From Thermoanaerobacteraceae bacterium (GTDB lineage Bacteria > Bacillota > Desulfotomaculia > Desulfotomaculales > Ammonificaceae), in contig JASEJH010000035.1 in the NCBI GenBank assembly GCA_030016455.1, positions 1 through 9,453 on the forward strand: a stretch of DNA of 9,453 nucleotides, written 5' to 3'. The translations under genes were made by a program, and so were the position numbers. The notes below the pieces were generated by a model. The model was not told the origin of the DNA. It worked only from the letters and a program-made list of their open reading frames with translations, and did not search any database. Position 1 is the stretch's first letter; each line of letters starts with the position of its first letter. This document shows, piece by piece, positions 1 through 6,601 of the stretch.

Positions 1-275
1 TGGGCTCCGGTTCGTCCCTCGTGGCTTCCGCGCTCTGCTTGCTTTAGCCTGGCGTTCCGTAAGTGTGATGTGGCAGGTTGAATAGTTACTGCCCGCGTAT
101 ATTTCCGCCGAAAAAGGAAAGCCTGAAAAATGACCGGCCCGTGGGTCTCGACTTCTTCTGTCGGGTCGCCGGTTCCGGCCGTACGGATTCCTTTTCGGCT
201 CTCTTCCCTTGCCGTTCGGAGTCCCGGCGCCGGAGTCTTCTTGTACTTTAGGAAAATAGGTAAGGAGCAGGTGAT
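1..275. other. Upstream region with no convincing gene
   Basis: No reading frame of useful length or recognisable protein lies here on either strand. The frames open at base 1 close within about 90 bases, so a C-terminal tail of an upstream gene is possible but cannot be identified. A nested inverted repeat is visible: ACCGGC at 133-138 pairs with GCCGGT at 168-173, and inside it CGAC at 149-152 pairs with GTCG at 160-163. No T-run follows, so a classical terminator is not supported. A TTGAAT-like and a TATATT-like hexamer occur at 78-83 and 98-103, but the 14-base spacing is poor for a housekeeping promoter. The promoter of the following genes is therefore not assigned. Confidence 0.4.
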
Positions 276-992
276 ATGGACAGGTTTCCAATCGGGCTTC
301 TTTTACTGATTGTCCTTTCCCTCCTCATCTATCTGGGGTTGGGGCACCGGGTACTCGACCGGATGCGCCTCAGCGACCGGGCGGCACTGCTGATTATCGC
401 GGCCCTCGTTTTGGGCAGCCTGATCGAGATCCCGCTGGCGGGACGCCCAACCGCGGTTACCGTCAATGTCGGCGGGGCCCTCGTCCCGCTCGGGGTCGCG
501 GTTTACCTGCTGGCCGGTGCAGGTACAAGTGAAGAACGGACGCGGGCCATCTGGGGGGCCGTATTAACCGGTGCCGTGGTCTACTTTATCGGGACCTACC
601 TGATGCGTGGGCTGAGGGAACCGGCAGGGCGTTTTGACTTTACGGACCCGCTCTACCTCTATCCGCTCATCGGAGGCGTGGTGGCGTACGCAGCGGGACG
701 GTCGCGGCGGGCGGCCTTCGTCGCGGCAACCCTGGGTGTCCTGCTGGGCGACATCTTTCACTACATCCGCGTTGCCGTAGCGCGGGCACCGGTCCGGGTG
801 GATATCGGCGGCGGCGGGATATTCGACGCCGTTGTCCTCGCAGGCATTTTCGCCGTCCTGCTTGCAGAAGTAATCGGCGAATTGCGGGAACGGATTCAGG
901 GCGGCCCCGCCGATGAAGGGCGTCCGGAATCACTCCTTGCCGGCCTCCGGTCTCCTGAAGGCGAAAGGGGGGATAAAGGTGGCACGGAATAG
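276..992 (+). CDS. DUF1614 family integral membrane protein
   Basis: The 238-residue protein is strongly hydrophobic, with about seven likely membrane spans near residues 5-22, 36-54, 62-80, 91-110, 127-141, 146-166 and 183-202. It ends in a charged, glycine-rich cytoplasmic-type tail. Length, topology and the small-residue-rich stretch around residues 62-72 fit DUF1614, a membrane family of unknown function in bacteria and archaea; the assignment is from memory of the family. The ATG follows a good ribosome binding site (AAGGAG, about 8 bases upstream). The 3' end overlaps the likely GTG start of spoIIP by 14 bases, so the two are probably translated from one message. That suggests, but does not prove, a link to sporulation or the envelope. 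No catalytic motif is recognised. Confidence 0.65.
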   Translation: MDRFPIGLLLLIVLSLLIYLGLGHRVLDRMRLSDRAALLIIAALVLGSLIEIPLAGRPTAVTVNVGGALVPLGVAVYLLAGAGTSEERTRAIWGAVLTGAVVYFIGTYLMRGLREPAGRFDFTDPLYLYPLIGGVVAYAAGRSRRAAFVAATLGVLLGDIFHYIRVAVARAPVRVDIGGGGIFDAVVLAGIFAVLLAEVIGELRERIQGGPADEGRPESLLAGLRSPEGERGDKGGTE

Positions 993-2163
993 CAGCGTCA
1001 AGATTGTTCTCGGGCTGCTGCTGATCCTGGCCGGTCTGGCGGGCGGTTTTTACACCGCGAAGGCGCCGCTGCCGGTGTGGTCGTCCGCCGCGGCATTCTT
1101 CGCCGGTCAGGACAGTGAACTGGAGCCCGGGGACTGTTTCACGGTGGTGGATGAAAAAGGCCGGGTGATAGATTGCCTGGGCAGGGCCGTGGCTGCCGGC
1201 GACGAACTGGTGACCGCCGAAGGGAAGCATTACCGCGTAGTGAAATCGGAAGGCCGCAAAGCGGTGGCACGGCTGTTGGGCATGGACCGCGACGTCCTAG
1301 CCTGGGAAGAATACCTTGACCGTGCCGTGGTGCCGGTCGGCGTTTTTAACTCGCGGCGGGAGGTCGGGATCTACCACACCCACAGTGACGAGTCCTACGT
1401 TCCCACCGACGGAGCGATTGCCATCCCTTACCGGGGTGGAATCCTCAAGGTTGGAGACCGCCTCTCGCAGAACCTGCAAACCAACGGCACCCGCGTGCTG
1501 CACAACAAAACACCCCACGACCCGCACGATGCGCAGGCCTACCTGAGGTCTAGGAAAACGGCCGTCCGCCTGCTGAAAACGAACCCGATGGCCCTTTTCG
1601 ACGTCCACCGGGATGGCATTCCCGACCCCGACTTCTACCGGGAAGAAATCCAAGGAAGGTCTGTAGGGCAGATCCGGCTGGTTGTCGGACGCCAGAACCC
1701 CCGCATGTCCTCCAACCTTGATTTCGCCAAGCGGCTGATGACCTACGCCAACCGGATCCACCCGGGACTGGTGAAGGGTATTTTCCTCGGGCGCGGCAGC
1801 TACAACCAGGACCTTTTGCCCACGGCGCTCTTGCTTGAATGCGGTACCCACACGCTGACCCGCACCGAGGCGGAACGCGGTGTGGGGCTACTGGCCGATG
1901 CGGTTCCCGTTGTCCTGGGGTTGACCGGCCCGCGGCCGGGGATGCCGGAAATGGCAAAACCCATAACCGATAAAACGGCGAAAACACCAGGAGCCTGGCG
2001 GGCCTTCATCTGGATCCTGGTGGCCACCGTCGTCGGCGTGGGCGCGTATCTTGTCATCAGCGCCGGAAGCTGGGAGGCGGCGCGCGAACGCCTGCGCAGC
2101 TTTTGGCGGCGGGAGGCAAACGTGCTCCGGAACCGCGACCGGCAGGGAGAAGATAAACCGTAG
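979..2163 (+). CDS. spoIIP: Stage II sporulation protein P (SpoIIP) amidase/endopeptidase
   Basis: SpoIIP cleaves septal peptidoglycan during engulfment as part of the SpoIID-SpoIIM-SpoIIP machine on the mother-cell membrane. The 394-residue product has an N-terminal membrane anchor (residues 8-24) and the family hallmark IYHTHSDESYVPTDG at 131-145. Further conserved blocks are FDVHRDGI (207-214) and LLLECGTHTLTRTEAE (284-299). His133, His210 and Glu287 are candidate metal or catalytic residues by family pattern. I chose the GTG at 979 because a strong purine-rich site (AAAGGGGGG) lies just upstream; an in-frame ATG at 913 would overlap DUF1614 by 80 bases and lacks a clear site. Unusually, a second hydrophobic segment (about 343-361) is followed by a very basic tail, giving two membrane anchors. 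Length is close to the roughly 400 residues usual for the family. In Bacillus the gene is under SigE; no SigE promoter is evident here, perhaps because the promoter lies before DUF1614. Confidence 0.93.
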   Translation: MARNSSVKIVLGLLLILAGLAGGFYTAKAPLPVWSSAAAFFAGQDSELEPGDCFTVVDEKGRVIDCLGRAVAAGDELVTAEGKHYRVVKSEGRKAVARLLGMDRDVLAWEEYLDRAVVPVGVFNSRREVGIYHTHSDESYVPTDGAIAIPYRGGILKVGDRLSQNLQTNGTRVLHNKTPHDPHDAQAYLRSRKTAVRLLKTNPMALFDVHRDGIPDPDFYREEIQGRSVGQIRLVVGRQNPRMSSNLDFAKRLMTYANRIHPGLVKGIFLGRGSYNQDLLPTALLLECGTHTLTRTEAERGVGLLADAVPVVLGLTGPRPGMPEMAKPITDKTAKTPGAWRAFIWILVATVVGVGAYLVISAGSWEAARERLRSFWRREANVLRNRDRQGEDKP

Positions 2164-2622
2164 ATGGAAATCATCTATCATTGTTACGGCGGCACCCACT
2201 CTTCCGTACTGGCGGCGGCGCTGCATACAGGGGTAATTGCCCCTCACGGACAATTACCCCGGAGCAGCCGCCTCCTCGGGCTTCCTTTTTTAGACACCCA
2301 GGACGGTAACGACCACGGCCGGCTCCGTTTTTTCGACCGTGACGAAAACGGCCACCGGGTATACGTGCTCGGGCGCCGCCGGGACGCGGCGGCGCTTACG
2401 CTCGTCCTCAACGGCCCCGCGGGAGAAGAACCGGTACGGGAAATAATTTTGGTCAACGCCATGTCCTGCGTCCCGCTCCTCCTCCGGGTGGGCGGGTACA
2501 TCTCCCGGAGGCTCAAGCTCACATCGCTGGGCCGGCCGCTGGTCTTTTGCGGGTTGCGCAGGGCTTGCTCCTGCCTCAGGGAACTGGTTTACCGGGTAAA
2601 AAACGAGGTGGCTGAAGGATGA
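2164..2622 (+). CDS. DUF3189 family protein, first copy
   Basis: The 152-residue protein begins with the family signature (YHCYGGTHSSVLAAALHTG, residues 5-23), which identifies DUF3189, a family of unknown function found mainly in spore-forming Clostridia. A central ENGHRVYVLGRR block and a later VNAMSCVPLLLRVGGYISR block are also seen. No signal peptide is predicted; the protein is probably cytoplasmic. The ATG directly follows the TAG of spoIIP with no gap, so translation is probably coupled; the purine-rich GGCAGGGAGAAG lies rather far upstream, inside spoIIP. The stop codon TGA at 2620-2622 falls inside a 7-bp tandem repeat, so the natural C-terminus may have been changed by the repeat. 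Cys/His in the N-terminal motif could bind metal or be catalytic, but this is speculation. Confidence 0.8.
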   Translation: MEIIYHCYGGTHSSVLAAALHTGVIAPHGQLPRSSRLLGLPFLDTQDGNDHGRLRFFDRDENGHRVYVLGRRRDAAALTLVLNGPAGEEPVREIILVNAMSCVPLLLRVGGYISRRLKLTSLGRPLVFCGLRRACSCLRELVYRVKNEVAEG

Positions 2623-2675
2623 AGGATGAAGGATGAAGGATGAAGGATGAAGGATGAAGGATGAGGGATGAAGCG
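2613..2675 (+). repeat. 7-bp tandem array (TGAAGGA) x8 plus degenerate end
   Basis: Seven perfect TGAAGGA units run from 2613 to 2661, followed by one variant (TGAGGGA, 2662-2668) and a decayed TGAAGCG. The array starts inside the DUF3189 gene and provides its stop codon. Because the unit is 7 bases and contains TGA, successive copies put a stop in all three + frames. Each copy also contains AAGGATG, a Shine-Dalgarno-like core fused to an ATG. Perfect short arrays of this kind are prone to copy-number change by slipped replication. Confidence 0.95.
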
Positions 2676-2708
2676 AGAATTCAGGAGCCAGAAGCCAAAA
2701 GGAAAGAT

Positions 2709-2846
2709 GTAGAATCGAACTCTAACCTTAAACTTCGAACCTTGAACGAACCTTAAAGGCCGTCTTCAGCCCAACTTCGAACCGTGAGCTGTGAACCGCG
2801 AACCTTGAACGTAGAACGGACCCGAAAGCCGTACTTATAAGCTTAA
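2709..2846 (+). repeat. Composite intergenic repeat, copy A
   Basis: This non-coding stretch between the two DUF3189 genes holds degenerate GAAC-type units with 7-8 base spacing (2716-2750), a type-1 module (about 2747-2783, core GAACCTTAAAGGCCGTC then CAGCCCAACT), more GTGAACC-like heptamers (2784-2810) and a type-2 module (2811-2846). The type-2 module starts GTAGAACGGACCCGAAAGCC and can fold as ACGG (2816-2819) with CCGT (2829-2832). The same modules, in the same orientation, recur in gaps B and C. It ends within a few bases of the next start codon, and no good ribosome binding site remains there. Confidence 0.75.
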
Positions 2847-2851
2847 CAGCG

Positions 2852-3274
2852 ATGAAACTCGTTTACTGCGACTGCCGGGGATTTCCTCTCGCGGCGCTGG
2901 TGGCGGCCATCAGGACGGGCCGCCTGCCGCAGGACAGTCTATTCGAAGCGGCGGCACTTTGGAGCCTGCCGCTTATAACTTCTCCGCAGGCCTTTGTCTA
3001 CTACGGCCTGGACCGGGGCGGCCACAGGGTATACGCCTTCTGGTGCAGGTCCGAGCCGCTGCTCGTAACCCGGTTTTTCCGGGTGCGGGAGGAACTCCTG
3101 CGGGAAACGGGCGGGTGGCTCCTGTTGCCAGCGGACGGCATACCGGGAGGCGTTGCCTTGGGCGTAGCCTGGCGGCTCGCTCGCTTAGACTTCGGCTGGG
3201 GAAGGGAATTGTTCTACCGGGCAGTGCGGCGATGCTACCCTCACCTTTTACAGCTTGCCCTGAAAGAAACTTGA
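2852..3274 (+). CDS. DUF3189-like protein, second divergent copy
   Basis: The 140-residue product resembles the upstream DUF3189 protein in layout: a short N-terminal strand with cysteines (MKLVYCDCRGFPLAALVAAI), an alternating small/hydrophobic helix, a central GGHRVYAFWCR block matching GHRVYVLGRR of copy one, and a similar basic C-terminal part. This supports a diverged paralog. The signature HCYGGTHSS is replaced by CDCRGFPLA, so the histidines, glycine pair and serines of the motif are lost, and biochemical activity may differ or be lost. The start ATG has no clear Shine-Dalgarno sequence; the bases before it belong to repeat copy A. The reading frame is intact and GC-rich like its neighbours, which argues that it is still maintained. 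Function unknown. Confidence 0.65.
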   Translation: MKLVYCDCRGFPLAALVAAIRTGRLPQDSLFEAAALWSLPLITSPQAFVYYGLDRGGHRVYAFWCRSEPLLVTRFFRVREELLRETGGWLLLPADGIPGGVALGVAWRLARLDFGWGRELFYRAVRRCYPHLLQLALKET

Positions 3275-3347
3275 CGGGTAACGGTGGGAATAGGATAATT
3301 GTGCAGGTGGCGGAAACCATCAAACGTATAACCCAAGCGCCAAACTG

Positions 3348-3356
3348 TGGTATACT
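3348..3356 (+). promoter_or_regulatory. Extended -10 promoter before HicB-like gene
   Basis: TGGTATACT matches the extended -10 pattern (TGn followed by TATACT at 3351-3356). No TTGACA-like -35 is seen at 17 bases upstream, as is common for extended -10 promoters. It would start transcription about 3363, some 30 bases before the HicB-like start, and could also feed the DUF512 gene and der. Confidence 0.5.
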
Positions 3357-3393
3357 CAAAATGAATTCTGACATGACTGACGGGGGTGAAATG

Positions 3394-3564
3394 ATGCGGC
3401 AAGTAATTATTCGTCCTGGCGAAGATGGCTACTGGGTAGTCGAATGTTATAGCTTACCTGGATGTATCAGTCAGGGAAGGACGAAAGAGGAAGCCATCAC
3501 TAAACTACCGCTCATAATTTGCCAAGCCGGCCTCAGCGTGGACGAATTTATAAAATTGCCATGA
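3394..3564 (+). CDS. Short HicB-family antitoxin-like protein
   Basis: The first 35 or so residues (MRQVIIRPGEDGYWVVECYS, then LPGCISQGRTKEEAI) match the N-terminal fold of HicB antitoxins, which neutralise HicA mRNA interferases and often repress their own operon. The usual continuation (an amphipathic helix and C-terminal DNA-binding or acidic part) is absent: after TKEEAITK the sequence turns into KLPLIICQAGLSVDEFIKLP and stops at 56 residues. No hicA gene is visible beside it, so it is probably an orphan or truncated remnant. The ATG at 3394 was chosen for its spacing from GGGGGTG at 3382-3388; ATGs at 3391 and 3361 are alternatives. Its TGA overlaps the ATG of the next gene (ATGA), so the two are probably translationally coupled. 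The gene looks more AT-rich than its neighbours, consistent with transfer. Confidence 0.65.
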   Translation: MRQVIIRPGEDGYWVVECYSLPGCISQGRTKEEAITKLPLIICQAGLSVDEFIKLP

Positions 3565-4958
3565 TGCCGCCTGCAAAGACATCCGCTAACCCCTTCAAAG
3601 TCGAAAGAAAAAGGCGTGGGTTGAAAATCGAGAGCGTGGAGCAGGGAAGCGCCGCCGCTGCCGTCGGTCTTCAGCCGGGTGATCTCCTGACCGCCATCGG
3701 GGGCACCCCGGTCAGGGATGTCATTGACTACTACTTCCTGCTGGGAACGGCGGAGCCGGTCCTTACCGTCCGCCGCGGGGAGCAGGAATTCGACGTTTCC
3801 GTAAAGGATGAAGGCGGACCGGGACTCGGGGTCAGCTTCGCCGAACCGTTCGACCGGATCCACCGGTGCACAAACCGCTGCCTGTTCTGTTTCGTAGACC
3901 AGCAGCCGCCGGGACTGCGGCAAAGCCTCAATTTCAAGGACGACGATTACCGCCTTTCCTTCTGGGAAGGAAACTTCATCACGCTGACCAACTGCACCGT
4001 GAAAGACCTACACCGGATTGTCAGCCAGCGCCTCAGCCCCCTTTACGTTTCGGTGCACACAACCAACCTGGAACTGCGGGCCCGGATCATGGGGAACCCC
4101 AGGGCGGCAAAAATCGGCGAACAGCTCCGCACGCTCGCGGCCGGCGGGATCACCATGCACACCCAGGTGGTGCTCTGTCCGGGGCTGAACGACGGGGAGG
4201 AGCTTACCCGCACGGTAAACGACCTGGCAGGCCTCTATCCCGCCGTGCGCTCGGTGGCGATCGTGCCGGTCGGGCTGACGCGCCACCGGCAGGGCCTTTA
4301 CCCCCTGCGCCCGGTTTCGCCCGCTGGGGCGGCCCGGGTGCTCGAACAGGTGGCCGGGTGGCAGCGGCAGTACCGGCAGGGCTGCGGCAGCAGGATCATC
4401 TTCGCGGCCGACGAGTTTTACCTCCGCGCAGGAAAAGCCGTTCCCCCGGCGAAAGAGTATGAAGGCTTCCCGCAACTGGAAAACGGCGTGGGTCTGGTAC
4501 GGCGCTTCCTTGATGCGTGGAAGCAAGTGGAAAAGAGGCTGCCGTCCCGAATTCCGCCCCGCCGCGCGGTACTGGTCACGGGAGCGCTGGCAAGGGCGGT
4601 ACTCGGGCCGGTGGTGGCCCGGCTCAACCTGGTGGAGGGGATGCAGGTGACACTGCTTCCGGTTGCCAACCGCTTTTTCGGGACGACGGTTACGGTGGCC
4701 GGCCTGCTGACCGGGCGGGATATCCGCGCCGCGCTGAAGAAGTCCCTTAAAGGGCTGCCGCAGCCGGACCTGGTGGTCGTTCCTGCCACCGCCCTGAAGG
4801 ACCGGCATGTGTTTTTAGACGACACGACCTGCAGCGACCTCGCGGCGGCGGTAGGCTGTCCGGTGATCCCGGCGGCGGAACCCCGCGAATTAGTGGCGGC
4901 GCTGGGCGTCAAGCTCGAACGCCGAACTTTGAACAGGTATGACGGTGTAACGGTATGA
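3561..4958 (+). CDS. DUF512 protein: PDZ-like domain plus radical-SAM-type Fe-S domain
   Basis: The 465-residue protein combines a PDZ-like N-terminus (about 21-82, with VGLQPGDLLTAIGG) with a radical-SAM-type cluster motif CTNRCLFC (Cys103, Cys107, Cys110; CxxxCxxC). A barrel-like region follows, including HTQVVLCPGLNDG and IVPVGLTRH, and then the DUF512 C-terminal domain (VLVTGALARAVL onward). The family is widespread in Clostridia and cyanobacteria and often sits beside der, but its reaction is unknown. I chose the ATG at 3561, which overlaps the HicB-like stop; 3564 is also possible. Neither has a good ribosome binding site, suggesting coupling. The last residues (ERRTLNRYDGVTV) are encoded by intergenic repeat copy B rather than by typical family sequence, so the C-terminus appears extended by repeat invasion. 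Confidence 0.85.
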   Translation: MMPPAKTSANPFKVERKRRGLKIESVEQGSAAAAVGLQPGDLLTAIGGTPVRDVIDYYFLLGTAEPVLTVRRGEQEFDVSVKDEGGPGLGVSFAEPFDRIHRCTNRCLFCFVDQQPPGLRQSLNFKDDDYRLSFWEGNFITLTNCTVKDLHRIVSQRLSPLYVSVHTTNLELRARIMGNPRAAKIGEQLRTLAAGGITMHTQVVLCPGLNDGEELTRTVNDLAGLYPAVRSVAIVPVGLTRHRQGLYPLRPVSPAGAARVLEQVAGWQRQYRQGCGSRIIFAADEFYLRAGKAVPPAKEYEGFPQLENGVGLVRRFLDAWKQVEKRLPSRIPPRRAVLVTGALARAVLGPVVARLNLVEGMQVTLLPVANRFFGTTVTVAGLLTGRDIRAALKKSLKGLPQPDLVVVPATALKDRHVFLDDTTCSDLAAAVGCPVIPAAEPRELVAALGVKLERRTLNRYDGVTV

Positions 4959-5143
4959 CGGTTAGACGGTGCGACGGTTAAAACGTCTTAAAGTAGAACG
5001 GACCCTAAAGGTCTATCAGTTTGAGCCTAACTGTGAACCGTGAACTTTGAACGGACCCCAAAGCCGTACCCGCAAGCTTACACGTAGAGCGGACCCCAAA
5101 AGTCCGTCGGCTTGAGCTCGAACTGTGAACCGTGAACCGTGAA
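4916..5143 (+). repeat. Composite intergenic repeat, copy B
   Basis: The longest clear copy. It begins inside the DUF512 gene with CGAACGCCGAACTTTGAAC, followed by an octamer array at 4938-4985 (TATGACGG, TGTAACGG, TATGACGG, TTAGACGG, TGCGACGG, TTAAAACG). Next come a type-1 module (about 4991-5037), GTGAACC/TTTGAAC heptamers, a type-2 module (5051-5087), a second type-1 module (5088-5124) and three GTGAACC-like heptamers up to the ribosome binding site of der. Possible stems are GACC/GGTC (5001-5004 with 5010-5013), ACGG/CCGT (5051-5054 with 5064-5067) and CGGAC/GTCCG (5090-5094 with 5102-5106). Two stretches recur in copy C: 5015-5032 is identical to 7157-7174, and 5066-5087 matches 7117-7138 with one mismatch. 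Confidence 0.85.
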
Positions 5144-5154
5144 AGAGGTGTCCG

Positions 5155-6510
5155 ATGAAGGACAAACCGGTGGTCGCCATCGTCGGGCGGCCGAACGTCG
5201 GCAAATCAACCCTTTTCAACCGGCTGGTGGGAGGCCGGGTAGCGATTGTCCAACCGGAGCCGGGGGTGACCAGGGACCGGATCTACCGGGAAGCCGAGTG
5301 GAACGGGCGAAGATTCGTCCTGGCCGACACCGGCGGTGTGGTGGAGGAAGCCGCGGACACAATCGAGGCCGGCGTCAGAAAACAGGTGGCCCGGGCGATT
5401 GAGGAAGCGGACCTGGTCCTGTTTGTGGTGGACGCCCTGACCGGCGTGGTCTCCGAAGACAAAGCCGTGGCCGACATCCTGCGACGGTCGCAAAAACCGG
5501 TGCTCCTGGTGGTAAACAAGGTCGACCGGTTCGACCCGCCGCCGGCGCTGGGCGAGTTCTACGCCCTGGGAATGGGCGAGCCGCTTCCGGTCTCGGCGGC
5601 CCAGGGTCTGAATACCGGGGACCTCCTGGACGCGGTGGTATCGCGGCTGCCGCTCCGGAAGGCCGGGCGAAAGGAAGAGGGGGAGGCCCTCCGCGTCGCG
5701 GTTGTCGGGCGGCCCAACGTCGGCAAGTCGTCCCTGGTCAACGCCATCCTGGGAGAGGAGAGGGTACTCGTCAGCGAAACCCCCGGGACGACCCGGGATG
5801 CGGTGGACACACCCTTCGAACGGGGCGGGCGGCGTTACGTGCTGGTTGACACCGCCGGGATCCGCCGGAAGAGCCGGGTGGAGATGCCGGTAGAGCGGTA
5901 CAGCATCATCCGGGCCCAGAAGGCGCTGGCCCGGGCGGAAGTGGCGGTCCTGGTTCTGGACGCTGTGGAGGGAGTGACCGCGCAGGACAAGCGCATCGCC
6001 GGAATGGTGGAGGAAGCGGGCCGGGCGGTAGTCATCGCCGTGAACAAATGGGACCTGGTGCCCCGGGAGCGGAAAAACGCGGGGGAGTATCGCGAAGCCG
6101 TGACGGCAGCGCTCGATTTCCTCGGCTACGCGCCGGTCGTCTTCACGGTGGCCACTGCGGGCCGGGGCGTGGGGGAGTTGCTCGAAGCCGTAGACCGCGC
6201 GGCGGCCAACGCCCGCCGCCGTGTTCCGGCGGCGGAGCTGAACGCACTTTTGGCGGAGGCCGTTCTCCGCAACCCGCCGCCCCCGGTGCGCGGAAAACGG
6301 CTGCAGATATACGCGGCAAAACAGGTGGCGGAAAACCCGCCCGTTTTTCTCCTGCACGTGAACGGCCCGGAATTGATGTATTTTTCCTACCGGCGCTACC
6401 TGGAAAACCAGCTCCGGGCGGCTTATGATTTTTCCGGAACGCCGATCCGGTTTAAGCTCAGGCGCAAGCACAGGGACGGCACGCGAAGTGTTTCGCCAGG
6501 GACCCTGTAA
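5155..6510 (+). CDS. der: Ribosome-assembly GTPase Der (EngA)
   Basis: Der is an essential GTPase with two tandem G domains and a C-terminal KH-like domain, which helps mature the 50S ribosomal subunit. Both P-loops are visible: GRPNVGKST at residues 11-19 and GRPNVGKSS near 183-191. Each is followed by its G2 threonine region (PGVTRD, PGTTRD), its G3 motif (DTGG, DTAG) and its G4 motif (NKVD, NKWD). The KH-like end includes MYFSYRRYLENQLRAAYDFSGTPIRF and basic residues. Length (451) is slightly above the usual 435-440, through a short tail (HRDGTRSVSPGTL). The ATG has a good site, AGAGGTG, directly after the last heptamer of repeat copy B. It lies between the DUF512 gene and plsY, a neighbourhood common in Clostridia. 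Confidence 0.97.
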   Translation: MKDKPVVAIVGRPNVGKSTLFNRLVGGRVAIVQPEPGVTRDRIYREAEWNGRRFVLADTGGVVEEAADTIEAGVRKQVARAIEEADLVLFVVDALTGVVSEDKAVADILRRSQKPVLLVVNKVDRFDPPPALGEFYALGMGEPLPVSAAQGLNTGDLLDAVVSRLPLRKAGRKEEGEALRVAVVGRPNVGKSSLVNAILGEERVLVSETPGTTRDAVDTPFERGGRRYVLVDTAGIRRKSRVEMPVERYSIIRAQKALARAEVAVLVLDAVEGVTAQDKRIAGMVEEAGRAVVIAVNKWDLVPRERKNAGEYREAVTAALDFLGYAPVVFTVATAGRGVGELLEAVDRAAANARRRVPAAELNALLAEAVLRNPPPPVRGKRLQIYAAKQVAENPPVFLLHVNGPELMYFSYRRYLENQLRAAYDFSGTPIRFKLRRKHRDGTRSVSPGTL

Positions 6511-6601
6511 AGTGCTCTTTCATAAATTAATTATAAAGCAGGCTCCGGCAACGCAAACGTCAAACGCTGAACACGGGACACATGCCTTCGGTGCGGTAAG
6601 G

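Noticed and set aside
78..103. Promoter TTGAAT / TATATT upstream of DUF1614
   Set aside because: The spacer is only 14 bases and the SigE pattern also fits poorly, so neither promoter type is supported.
913..978. ATG at 913 as the spoIIP start
   Set aside because: It would add 22 residues without family support, overlap DUF1614 by 80 bases, and lacks a ribosome site as good as that of the GTG at 979.
667..1230. Long - strand frame opposite the DUF1614/spoIIP junction
   Set aside because: Its translation is rich in Arg, Pro and Gly with no family pattern, and it is fully antisense to two supported genes; typical of GC-rich shadow frames.
2959..3393. Long N-terminal extension of the HicB-like protein
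   Set aside because: The frame runs antisense to nothing but overlaps the second DUF3189 gene in another frame; the HicB motif begins at 3394 right after a good ribosome site.
4916..5143. CRISPR array in the repeated intergenic region
   Set aside because: Units are short (7-8 bases), degenerate and contiguous, without uniform repeats separated by unique spacers, and no cas genes are present.
5206..6471. 421-codon frame antisense to der
   Set aside because: It mirrors the codon structure of der, has a His/Arg/Gln-rich composition and no recognisable domain; der itself is certain.
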